Of a stretch of DNA of 64,000 bases, positions 48,941 to 60,200 are shown in pieces (position 1 is the stretch's first letter; each line of letters starts with the position of its first letter). The notes under the pieces are model-generated. The model saw nothing but the letters and a program-made list of their open reading frames with translations, ran no database searches and was not told the DNA's origin. Source of the DNA: Gossypium raimondii (lineage: Eukaryota; Streptophyta; Magnoliopsida; Malvales; Malvaceae); assembly GCF_025698545.1 (NCBI RefSeq), contig NC_068570.1, forward strand, positions 50,859,924 to 50,923,923, written 5' to 3'. A program made the translations under genes and the position numbers.

Positions 48941-50322
48941 GTTAAAAATAAGATGCATGCATGTTTTTATTGATATGAACACCTAACAAAATTATACGTC
49001 TTCCCTATGTATAACCCGAAATATTAATATATTTTATACTTGTTTAATTTTAGTTTAACTCGAAATATGAGTTTAAGATTTTGTCTAAATCTTCTTATAT
49101 TTGTAAATAGCTAACATAAACCCATTTTAGACCCATATTATTTTTAAAAGTTTTAAAAATATATTTATATTATTTTAATATCACATTTAATGATTTTATA
49201 TATTTTTTATTTATTAAAATTTTATATTTAGTTACCTTTAACAATTTTTAATGTTTACACTATAGTAATATGGATTGAATTTTTTATGATTATAAATTAC
49301 ATAATATATAAAAATATTATATAATATAAAACATTACAAACTTAAAAGTTGGTCAAGTTTGGGCTTTAAATGTTCAAGTCCGAGCTTAGCCCATATTTTA
49401 AATAGACTTGTTTTTTTTTGTTGAAGCCCATTTTTTTATCTTAATATTTTTGCCCAAACCTTCTCAAATTTCGACAAGTTTTTTGGTTTGGACAAATAGC
49501 CTTGCCCATGAATAGGCCTAATGAGAACTACCCATCGGGATAGAAGGAAAAGAAAGAAAAGGATAATTTTTTTATTTTTTATATAATTATAATTTTAAAA
49601 ATATTTTTATAATTTCAAATAATAAATAAAAAAATTTAGATTTTTTAAGATATTTTCTTTACAATTTTTAATATTTTTCATAATTATTGTTAAAAATGTT
49701 GTAAAAGTCCAAATCAAATGTTTTAGCTATAGTTCAGGGATCAAATTGGATATTAAAACTTGAATTAATATGCCACCTCGTTTTACCGTCAAGGCTGTAA
49801 TTGTCGTTAACAGATAAGTGACCAAAACGTTATAAATCGATAACTTTAGAGACTAAAATGTAACTTCTCATAGTTTAATGGTAAAACAAGAAATTTCACC
49901 GAAATTTAGTGGTATTTTTGTAGTTTCCCTCGAAATTTTTGTATCTTTGATTTTTTATTTTTTATTTTGTATTAATATAGTTTTTTTATGTGTAGGTAAG
50001 TTTTAAGTATGTTTTCATATAATTTTCTTTTTGATATTTTCTCATATTTTATATCAAAAATTAGTTTCTCATATTTTTTTCAATTTATCTCATTTTGTTG
50101 GTTTGAAACATTATAATATAAAAAGTTGAACTCAAATTGTGATATATTTATCGAGTGTTCATTTTCCCAAAAAAATAATTTAGATTTGAATCATCTTTGT
50201 ACTAAAAAAAGTATATAAAAACAATTTTAATTTAGAATATAAAATGTTATTATTTGATTAATTTTAATTTTAATTGATGTGTATAAAACACGTACCTATT
50301 TGTGATTCATACGAGAAACTAA
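48941..50322. other. AT-rich intergenic region with repeat relics
   Basis: Contains a decayed relative of the 6449-6947 repeat (about 49340-49525) and a common plant repeat with AGTGACCAAAACGTTA-type words (about 49735-49905). No gene seen. Confidence 0.45.
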
Positions 50323-51385
50323 CAGCACGTTTGGTTCGCTGTATTGGAATAGAGGCGTAATGGAATAGAGGCGTAATAGCAATTCTATTGTTTGGTTGAA
50401 TGTAATGGAATAGAGGTGTAATAGTATTCTTCTGTTTGGTTGAATGGAATAGAGGCATAATAGCATAAAGAAAAAAACTAAAATGACTGGAATACCCTTA
50501 GCAGAATTTTTTTTAGGTAGATGATTTATTGTTATTGTTATTAAATTTTAATAAGATTATTAATATAAATAATAAATAATTTAATAATAATTTAAAATAA
50601 TAATTATTAAATATAATTTAATAAAATATATAATTTAATAAAATTCGAATATAATTATTCTTATATTAATTTACTAAAATCATAATATATAATAATATAA
50701 AATATTTAATCTCATTTATTATTTTTAAACCGCAATATCATTAGTGAATAAAATAATTTAATTATTCTACAAAAAATTTAAAAGTAATAAATAACTTGAA
50801 AATTATATTTTGCATAAATATAATATTCAAATATTAACAAAAGGTTACATGATTTCATTAATTTATATGTCATAATCCATATGTTATAAAATTTTACAAC
50901 ATCAAAAGGTTACAACATTACCATTGAATTTCTTCACAAAATGATGATTCAAACCAACAGGGTCAAATAAACATAAATAAATACATAAGCATGGCTGTCA
51001 TCGAGCTCGAGAAGGCACCTCTGTGTTCCATTCGAATTAATAATAAAAATATTTCATATGTCATCCATGATGCATGTTGATCAAAACAATTCAACTTTTC
51101 TTTTCCCATTTCAATTGTTGGAAACTCCATCATTCACGTTTGTTGTCCTTCATTTCAATAGCGAAGTCGCTTCAAATGGCATTAGTGTGGATTGGATGAC
51201 TGGCTTTGCCATGGAGTCGATATGAAAATTCATCCATTTGCCTCACTTTGCAATTTATTTCCAAAGAACGGCCGAATGAAGGTGGATTCCATGTCATTAA
51301 TTTTCGAACTTGAATAGATTGGTTCATTTTCGCATGATACTAACTCTCTTCACTTTTTCCTAGGATAACCAGATACAATCCAAAC

Positions 51386-51542
51386 GGCTAGAGCTATTTT
51401 TGCACTTTGTGCCTGAGGCAATATAAGAACAACCAAATGAAAATGGAATTAAATTATCAAAGAGTCTTACACATATACATATTGTGCTTTACTTCACTCA
51501 GGCTAGAGCTATTTTTGCACTTTGTGCCTGAGGCAATATAAG
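51386..51542 (+). repeat. 42-bp perfect direct repeat
   Basis: GGCTAGAGCTATTTTTGCAC...AATATAAG occurs at 51386-51427 and again, unchanged, at 51501-51542, 115 bp apart. It lies within the PIF/Harbinger-like element. Confidence 0.9.
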
Positions 51543-52822
51543 GGTTTTGGAGCTTAGAGTGCGCCTTGTGCCCTTAACAACACTAAATAATATTGAAATG
51601 TATTTCAATATTCGAAGAATATTTATATTATAATAGTAAGAGTAACAGCATCTCTTTTCCCTTTTAATTCACAGGCAAGATAAAGAACAATCAACGACCC
51701 ACTAGCATGACTTTGCGAGAATAATGCATGAAAGTACCTTTAAGGAGTTTCCACGCCATGCTACTGTGAAACATAAATAATAAACAAGTCTTTCAAGAAC
51801 CCGTCTTGTCGTTACAACGTTGGTCCGAGTAGTCATAAAACATAATGAAGTTCGATATTCCTTAAAAGTTAAAACAAGCAAACGATTGTCTCAATTGGAG
51901 AGCAATGTGGTTCAAATATGGAGATCCAACAATCTACAACAAAAGACTTTGGTCCGGAGCTTAGATTTGATGAACACCACTAAAAGAAGAACCGGACATA
52001 TTTGTTATGTGTAAATATTAACTCCAGATATGTTTATTAACTTTAATTGCTTACATTGATGAATTATACAAATATCGGCTTTTTGCTTATCACTTGTTGA
52101 AAGAACATAAGAAGACTTCATGTAAGCTAGGAACAATAAAGAGAGAGGCGATGAACAAGATCAAGCAATTTGCGATTTCAGGATATCAAGGAAAGACCAA
52201 AAGAAAATAACTCACCTCACGGATTATTTGCTTCACCGACTTTTTAAAGGGAACAACTAAATCCACATGTTGTTCTTTAGGAGTGTCCCGCAGAAATCTT
52301 CATCATCCTCTTTACGTTTGTGGCGTGCTCCAACAAATGGCAAATAGAACATCGAAATGATCTCAAAGTTGTCATAGCAAATGGCCTAAACTCAAAAGTG
52401 AATAAAGAGGCTTCAATTCAACCTTATACTCCTTCACACAGTATTTGAGAGCATCGTTTTTAAGTTCTTAACATTCTTAACAATATCTTCAGATAATCTT
52501 TGTACATTTGAAATGTAATCTTTAGGAATGCCGCAAAGAGATCACAATGAGAAACCTTGGGATTACTATAGCACAATTACTAGGCTAATGTTGTCAAATT
52601 TATGCACAAACATGTCACACATTTACATCAATAATTTACAAAGCAGTTATAACCAAAGGAGTTGCCTAGTACAGTAACAATAACCAAAATTTGAAACTAT
52701 TGAACTATTCTAACATAAACCCAATCCTCAGCACTGTCCATTTACCAATAACCAAAGCAAATACAGCATTCTTACACGCAGATGAAGGCATGTAGCCTTG
52801 AAAATACATCATACATGTACAC

Positions 52823-53209
52823 ATGAAAATGTATATGAAACCGAAAAAAAAAACCCAATTGCCTAAATTTAATGAACAACCATTATCCGGTCAATCAAAT
52901 TATCACTGTTCACCGAGCATCAAATTCGGTCATGACTCGTGCATACACATACGGACGATGAGAGGACCATCGATACGTTTGCCTAAATACCATCAATACC
53001 AAAATGGTTTCGCTAATCACCATGTCAACCAAGCAAATAACAAAAGAACCACGAAATACACGGATATGAACATACCCAAAAGGAACCGGAGGCAAAAGGG
53101 TTCCAAGAAAGACAGTAGAAGCGGCAATGATGTGGCGGCAAATGAGGCGAGAAGAATCCGGAAGAGTGGAAGCTTTGTTAAGAGCAAAAGCTTGGGTTTT
53201 TCTGTATAG
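52823..53209 (+). other. Unidentified basic ORF inside the transposon
   Basis: A 128-codon ORF whose product is rich in Lys, Arg and Asn, with a basic C-terminus (RRQKGSKKDSRSG, RRIRKSGSFVKSKS). The opposite strand is also open (53218-52910). I recognise no domain. It could be an exon of a decayed element gene or chance. Listed because this stretch is less AT-rich than its surroundings. Confidence 0.2.
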
Positions 53210-53734
53210 ATCTAGCAATATTGCTATCCCGCAATTGTTGTTTAGCTAAAACAATAACAAAAAGCAGACCGCTTTGATTTATATCACAACCATAGCGTTG
53301 ATCCGCTCTAGTTGTTTTCACCGCTTGGCTTTCTAGGAAAGGTCGAGGCTTTGAGGATTTTTTAAGCTTTTGATTAAAAAATAATTACCTCTGGAAATCG
53401 ATTTCTCCTTCTTGACAAAATGAAGAAAATAAAAGAAACGATAAACAATAATTGATGACAGAGTGAGTGGAAGGGAAAAGAAATTACCTGTGCAAGTAGG
53501 CATCCGAGAATCAGAACGTTGAGGAGAAGGGCAAAAAGCGGAATAGCAGAAAAGGAAAAACGCGGAATGGGTAATCGGTGCTGAGGGGGCGTATTACCTA
53601 TTATGCACAATCAAGGTATAGGGGAGTAACCGATTCGGGGGGATTGGGATTACAACGAACCAAAGGGCCGTTTCCTAGTGGGCCCGCTGCATAGGGGGAA
53701 TATACATGCATTCCCCCAACCAAACGCGCTGTAA

Positions 53735-54641
53735 GAAAAATCTTAAAATATATATATATATATATTACCAAAACAAGAAAATCATTTAAATGATGAATTA
53801 AAATGTCGAATATGCACATTCATTCATACTTCAATCTAAAATCTATACCCAATTGCAAAACATTTTATTTGGAATTAATTAAGCTTTCATATAAAATTAT
53901 TTCACATTATAAAATACTTTATGTTAAATATTTGAATTATAAATGATAATATATATAAACAAAATTTCACTAATCTTGAATTTAATCTTTAAAAATATTA
54001 TTTAATTTAAAATGCATTTTTTAATAAATTCATCTCACATTGTGTTAAAAGACAAAAAAAAAAAAAGGAAATATTGAAGTAAGTAAAAAAAGAAAAAAGA
54101 AAGTGCTCACTTAGCCACTACCTTGAAGTAAAAGAAGAACAAAAGGAGAAATAAAATTAAGGAAGCTGGGAATACAACGTCCAAAAGGAAACAATATCAA
54201 GAGTTGTTTCATCTGTAATGCAACAAGTCATCAAAATAAGAATTGTACCAATTATCATGCTTGGCTTGTTAAGAAATGTACACTTTTTGGTTTTATTTGT
54301 TACAAGGTTAATTTGACTACGGTACTTAGATGCACATGGTGAATAGATTTGATGTAATAACTCGCACCAATGTGTCAATGTAGGGTTGCTAGAATTGCCA
54401 AATGTCAAATGATGATGAAAGATACATCTACATATGCAATGGTCATTTAGTAGGAATTGAAGCAATAAGAAAGTTTAGATTAATATTTAGAATTTGATTT
54501 TATTTAGATTTGAATGAGACTTTTATTGTATCATCTTTCGCGTGGAATTTAATTTCTATTTCAACATTGGACAAATTTGGTTATTCTTGTTCATTTTAAA
54601 ATATAAAATTAGATTTTTTTTGCACCAAAGAAATTAATGTA
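53735..54641. other. AT-rich intergenic region
   Basis: A short (AT)n run at about 53749-53766 and otherwise unremarkable sequence. The minus-strand ORF at 54157-54465 has no recognisable domain. Confidence 0.5.
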
Positions 54642-54646
54642 GTTAA

Positions 54647-55105
54647 TGTTAGAATTGTGTGACCCAAATTCTGTTAAATAAAATGAGAGATTGTTTGCAA
54701 GTCAAGTTAAACAAAATATATTTTCTTTCTAGAAGATTTAGTATTTATTAGTATATTATATTTAGCATTTATTAGCATACTTTATTTGGCTTATTTAATT
54801 TAACCTATAAATAGGCTCTTTTACAATATTAGAAAACACACTCATTAAAGATTAGAACTTATAACACTTTTGGAGAATTTTGTGTTCACGTTTTAAGGGT
54901 TCTTTGTTTTTAAGTTTCGGGGTTTAGTTTTTATCTCCATTTTTTTGTACTCTTTATTCTTTTGTCATTACAATAAAATTATCTTTACCCATGATTTTTT
55001 ATCCACTTTGGAGGGGTTTTTTCACGTTAAGTTTGTGTGTTCAATTTCTCAATTTCTTCTGTTATTTTTTACTTGTTCGTTGCTTAATCGGGTCGATCCC
55101 CAATA
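54647..55105 (+). repeat. 5' LTR of copia element
   Basis: TGTTAGAATTGTG...GATCCCCAATA, 459 bp, with a TATA-like CTATAAATAGGCTC at about 54806-54819, the likely promoter of the element. Confidence 0.88.
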
Positions 55106-55560
55106 AGTGATATTAGAGTTAATTCAAATTTTCGTAGATTACCTTGTTTAGAGATGACAATAACAAGGTTTGACATTGAGAAGTTCGATGGTGTTACAAA
55201 TTTCAATCTATGACAAGTTCGAATGATAGAGATCATATCAGTCAATTTATTACTCTTTTGAATGATTTAAAGAATGTTGAAGTTAAGATTGACGATGGAG
55301 ATCAGGCTATGCTATTATTGTGCTCTTTACCTTTTTTATACAAGTCTTTTAGGGAGACCCTGATTTATAGCAGTGACAAACTCTCATTCGAGGACGTGAA
55401 TGGTCATTTTTTGAGTAAAGACGAACTCGACAATAAATTTGGTTCAAATAGCAAGGCAGATAGGTAAGCTTTCGTTTTGGCAGCATCAAATAAGTGAGAC
55501 AAAAGGTGTCCCTATTGTAAGAAATTAGGTCACGTCAAAGCAGATTGTTATAAACTGTGA
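55106..55560 (+). pseudogene. Copia gag with zinc knuckle, broken
   Basis: Starts near 55153 (MTITRFDIEKFDG), with a frame disruption before the open stretch 55210-55467 containing HISQFITLLNDLKNVEVKID and a C-terminal gag region. After a stop (55465-55467) the knuckle CPYCKKLGHVKADC lies at 55508-55549. Typical copia Gag order. Confidence 0.82.
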
Positions 55561-55608
55561 AATAAAAGGGTTGCTGAGAGTAACAAGGAAGATGCAGCAA
55601 GTGCTAAT

Positions 55609-56172
55609 TTGGCCGGTAAAAGCGATGATGATTTCTTGCTAGTGTCAATGAGCGATAGTTCTAAGATTACAGATTCAGGATGTTCTTTTCACATGTGTCA
55701 CAATAGAGAATGGTTCTCCACATACAGTTCGGTTGAAGGTGGAGTTGTACGCATGAGAAACGATTCATCCAATAAGGTAATCGATATCGGTACTGTTATA
55801 ATTAGAATGCACGATGGGACGATTAGGACACTCTCATATGTCAGGTATGTACCTGATTTATGGAAGAATCTTATATACTTGAATATTTTAGATTCAAAAG
55901 GTTGTAGAATCATAATCGAGTCAAGCGACATTAACATACATTGTAGGGCTCTCGTTTTGTTAAAATGTAATCTTTATATTCTGGAAGGTTCTACAGTGAC
56001 CGGTGAAATCGGATGTCCCTTATCGATTAAGGAGTCGAAGGCAACTCGTTTGGAGTGTAGGCAACTTGGTTATAGGAGGGAAAAATGTATGACCGTTTCG
56101 TTGAAGAGAAATTCTCTTTTTTATGCAGATTTTGAAAAGTTAGGGCACTGTGTTCATGAAAATCAAACCTGA
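55609..56172 (+). pseudogene. Copia protease remnant (187-codon ORF)
   Basis: The ORF contains ITDSGCSFHMCHNREWF, the copia protease active-site region (DSG), then YVRYVPDLWKNLIYL and KGCRIIIESS. Downstream of the protease the integrase and polymerase domains are missing; the ORF runs into a short tail before the 3' LTR. Part of the deleted element, not a host gene. Confidence 0.82.
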
Positions 56173-56329
56173 GTTAGTTTTGATTTGGTAGTGTACAAGT
56201 TGAATGCTAGAAGTCTTCCAACTTCTAAGCACATATTCGACTCAGTTAATTCCCTACATAGTTCAAGATAGCCCGTGGCGGATTTTGGCAAAGATGGCGT
56301 TGTGAGAATTCATGTCAAGGTGGAGATTC

Positions 56330-56761
56330 TTAAATAAAATAAGAGATTGCTTGCAAGTCAAGTTAAACAAAAAATAGATTTTTTTTCTAGAAGATCTAGT
56401 ATTTATTAGTATAATATATTTAGTATTTATTAGCATAATTTATTTTACCTATGAATTTAGCCTATAAATAGGCTCTTTTATAACCTTAAAAAATACACCC
56501 ATTAAAATATTAGAACTCATAACACTTTTGAAGAATTTTTTGTTTACGTTTTGAGAGTTATTTGTTGTTGGATTTTGAGGTTTAATTTTTATATCCATCT
56601 TTTATACTCTTTGTTCTTTTGCCATTATAGTAAAATTACCTTTGCCCGTGATTTTTTATCTTCTTTAGAGAGGTTTTTCCACGTTAAATTTGTGTGTTCA
56701 ATTTTTCAATTTCTTCCGCTATTTTTATTTATTCGTTGTTTAATCAGGTCGATCCCCAACA
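56330..56761 (+). repeat. 3' LTR of copia element, 5'-truncated
   Basis: Matches the 5' LTR from its TTAAATAAAA (about base 27) onward to GATCCCCAACA. The first ~25 bases are missing where the polypurine tract GGTGGAGATT joins CTTAAATAAAA, consistent with a small deletion at ATT microhomology. Confidence 0.85.
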
Positions 56762-56766
56762 GTTAA

Positions 56767-57272
56767 AAACAAAGGAGAATAATTATTGGAGGCATGAGGT
56801 GTATATTAATATCCAAGCTGAAAAACAACAAAAATTAGCTAGAATGCGACGAGAGATTTCCGTTTACAAATTTAATCAACGTGTCAAAATTACGAAAAGG
56901 GTACAAACATACCATTTTCGTTTGGGTTGGATTGACAGGATCGCAATTTACCAATTTTTAGTACCAAACTAATCTAAAATATTCTTTAAGATACAGCTTT
57001 GGGGGCTAAACCAATCTTTTCAAACTCAATCACAAACAACACGAGTGAAAGCCATTAGCCGGCTTCCCCACGTGTCTCCGGACCCGGCTTCATCGTAACG
57101 TTACTGGCCGGCTTCTGATATTCAAATTCAAAAAAAAGAACCTCCCTCTCCTTTTCCTCTTCCCTGCACTGCTCACCCACTAAATTAATTCTTTCTCTGC
57201 TGCAAAAGACCTCTTTCTCTCCCAATAAATTCGCTGAAAATTTTGAATTTATTGATCAAATTTAAACCAAAA
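56767..57272 (+). promoter_or_regulatory. Upstream region of the ASPM-like gene
   Basis: Contains the presumed promoter and a pyrimidine-rich leader (57140-57235: CCTCCCTCTCCTTTTCCTC, TTCTTTCTCTG). I looked for the AACGG mitosis element and E2F-type TTTCCCGC and did not find a match. Confidence 0.4.
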
Positions 57273-60200
57273 ATGGAGGAAGAACCTCTTACTTCGTCTT
57301 CTTCTTTCCTTTTCAAAGACATTTCCAACTTCAAGACCCCCAATCGCCCTTCCAAGCCTCCCATTTTCCACTCACCATGTCCTCAGTACTTCACTGCTTC
57401 CAAGCAAACCCCGAGGACTTCTTCGTCATTTCGTCACCGTTCTCGACCTTCCTTTGCTCCTTCCTCTTCCCGCTCCAGATCCAAAGCCGCTGCCGCAGCC
57501 AAGCTCAAAGCCTTCGAGCTGCAGCAATCTCAGTCGGCTCGCAAGGAACAGCTCAAGAAAGAACAATCGCTCAAGTCATTGTCCAAATCTCTCACCGTTT
57601 GGTTGAATTTCCTCTTCCAGAATCCCAAGTCTTGTGGTTGTGATCTCTCCATTAATGGCCGCGACGATAGCAATGTTGTTCGAGTGGATAGTACCTGGAG
57701 AAGCCCCAAAAGGATGAGGGAGTTGTGGTGGAGAGGGGATGAATCAGAGGAAAACATAGCCGCGGATATTTCCAGCTCCAAGTATTCGATTTTGAGGTCT
57801 TCCTTGAAGGAAGTTTGTAGTTTCGATGATTTGAAGCTGCGGATGCGGGTTTATTTGAGTTTGGGAAATTGCAAGGAGATTCTCAATGCCATGACTCAAG
57901 TCGTTAAGGTTTCGCTTCTCTAATTTCGTTTCTTTTTTCTTTTTCTCTTCACTTTTCTATGTAGGAATGACTGTTAAACTAGTGATGATTTACTCATATT
58001 GTAAGTATATTTTTAATTAGTTAGTGGTGGCATTGCTGTCTTATTGTCGTTCTTAATTAATTTTCAGAATATAGATGAAGGGAGGCTAAAAATGAAGGCA
58101 CATTGCCCTATTGTTACTGATGTTAGAATGAAGGAAAATGCTACTAAAATTCTGATGTCTTACAACCCTATTTGGCTCCGTATCGGGTTGTATATTATTT
58201 TTGGCGGTGATTCCCTGTTATCATCTGATGGAGATAATAGTTTCATGCAAGATATTTCATTTTTGAAGATGGTTATAGAAAAGCAGTTTTTCTCGCACCC
58301 TGGGCTCGCAAAGGCTTATGCTTATAACAAGAAGGTCGAAGGCTTATACAGACCGGGATACTATGAGAATTTGGGGAATGTTATATTGAAGAGAATTTTG
58401 TTGCTTGTTCTTATCCTTGATCGAGCTAAATCTCAGACCACTCTTCCTCTTAAGTACGGTATTGATGGAGTGGATGGAGGTTCTCCTCTTCTGTTCACAG
58501 TTTCATCTGGTATAAAATCAAGTCGTCAAGTCCTTAATGGTAATTCTATTGCTTCTTGCTTGAATGTTTTTGTTGCGTAATTTAAAGCTATATATGCTAA
58601 CTTTGTCTTATTTATGATATGGAACTAGATTTTCTGTCATCTGATGTTATGCACGGAGAAGGTAATCTTCTCGCACATCTAGTGATTGTAGGTTACAAAG
58701 TTTCTCATCAGCAGGTATGCGGTTTACATTTAATCCATGTATAGTTCTTATGTGCTTGTGGATTCATATGTATATACCATTTGCATGTTTTGAACACTAA
58801 TCATCTTCAACTTATTTTGGGGGCCCTTTATGCTGATGATTATACATCATCAACTCTATATCATCCTTGAAGTACGAAATTATAAGTTCAGCTCCTTTTC
58901 TTATTCTTTTTACTATCCAAATATACCTTGATGCAGTCTGCCCTTGTTGAGTTCGATTTCCAAGTATCAGATTTATTCTTGGATTTTCAAGAAGGGGTGC
59001 GGCTCTGTAGAGTAATTCAACTTTTGCGACATGACCCCTCTATCCTCATGGTTAGTATTTCTCACATCCCCTAAAATTAACACATCAGGATCAATTAGTT
59101 ATTTTAAGAATGTAATTTTAACTCAGCAGCTTGTTGCATGTGCAGAAAATAGTAGTTCCTTCAGATACGCAGAAAAAGAATTTGGCCAATTGTGGTGTTG
59201 CCCTGGAATATTTGAAACAGGCTGGTGTCATGCTATGTGATGAAGACGGATTGAGGATTACAGGAGATGATGTTGCTAGTGGGGATAAGGAACTCACTCT
59301 ATCCTTGCTGTGGAATATTTTTGTTCACTTACAGGTTTGCTAATTCATCTATCTGAAATTTTTAGATAAGTTTTTTTTGCCAATGTTAATACATTATCTC
59401 TCACTGCTGTTTTCATTGAACTTGCAGCTGCCTCTTCTGATTGATAAAACAACTATTGCTGATGAGATATCCAAAATAGGTGGCTTTAATATGGTACGCT
59501 TGAGACTTTCCTTGAGTTCTTATGAGAAAAGGGGGTGATAAGTGTAGGAAGTGGGGAATAGGGAAGTCTGGATAATTGATTTAGTTTTTCAATTCATTAC
59601 AGAAAAAAAGAAGTGCATGTAGGAAGTATAGCAAGTAGCTTTATGCTTAAGTACTAGAAAACCTAGATAAGTTCATTTTTTAATGTTTTTTTTTCTTTTG
59701 TATATTAAGGTTTCCTAGTGTTCATATTTTCAGTTTCATTTTTCTATGTTTACTACAGGATAGCTTGAATGTAATCAATTCCACTCTTATGGGAATACTT
59801 TTAAATTGGATCCAGGTATTCTGTTATTTCATAACCATATTACTTTCTTCTTCTTCTGCACCTTTTAGGTAACTTTTTGTCTGATATACTTGTTAATCAA
59901 AATAGTTGTGCTTAGGGAATTTTCATTTTCTTCATGTTTACTCTTTTAAATTTGCATTTTTATTCTTTTCATTGCAGTTAATAAGAATATAAATGAATGT
60001 TGTAGGCAATTTGTGGAAAGTATGATCTTAAGATTGACAGCTTTTCTTCTCTGGATAATGGAAAAGCCATATGGTGTTTGCTTGATTATTACTTCCGCAG
60101 AGAACTGTCTTGTTCTTGTTCTTGTTCTAACAAGGTACTGCAGATTCTCTGTCCCAATGTTTTCATTCTTTTCTACTGTGATATGTATTATTGTCTTATT

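Larger units (their letters stand above)
50323..53731. mobile_element. PIF/Harbinger-like DNA transposon, 3.4 kb, no clear transposase
   Basis: The ends are inverted repeats, CAGCACGTTTGGTT at 50323 and AACCAAACGCGCTG ending 53731, with TAA on both sides (50320-50322, 53732-53734), the duplication expected for PIF/Harbinger. The left end has tandem GGAATAGAGGCGTAATAG words (50345-50465). Inside are AT-rich DNA, a 42-bp direct repeat and two unidentified ORFs. I find no DDE transposase, so it is probably non-autonomous or heavily decayed. Confidence 0.7.
54647..56761 (+). mobile_element. Ty1/copia retrotransposon, internally deleted
   Basis: LTRs at 54647-55105 and 56330-56761 with GTTAA on both sides (54642-54646, 56762-56766). 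After the 5' LTR a mutated primer site TGATATTAGAG (normally TGGTATCAGAG) follows at 55108. The polypurine tract AAGGTGGAGATT precedes the 3' LTR. The interior holds gag, a zinc knuckle and a protease, then a short tail; integrase, reverse transcriptase and RNase H are absent. Total 2.1 kb against about 5 kb for a complete element. It could move only with help from another copy. Confidence 0.9.

Noticed and set aside
48767-48973. 68-codon ORF with repeated CGAVR
   Set aside because: Translation of the GCGGT microsatellite in a MITE.
56767-57272. Cell-cycle promoter motifs (AACGG or E2F type) before the ASPM homologue
   Set aside because: Expected for a mitotic gene, but I could not find a convincing match in this stretch.
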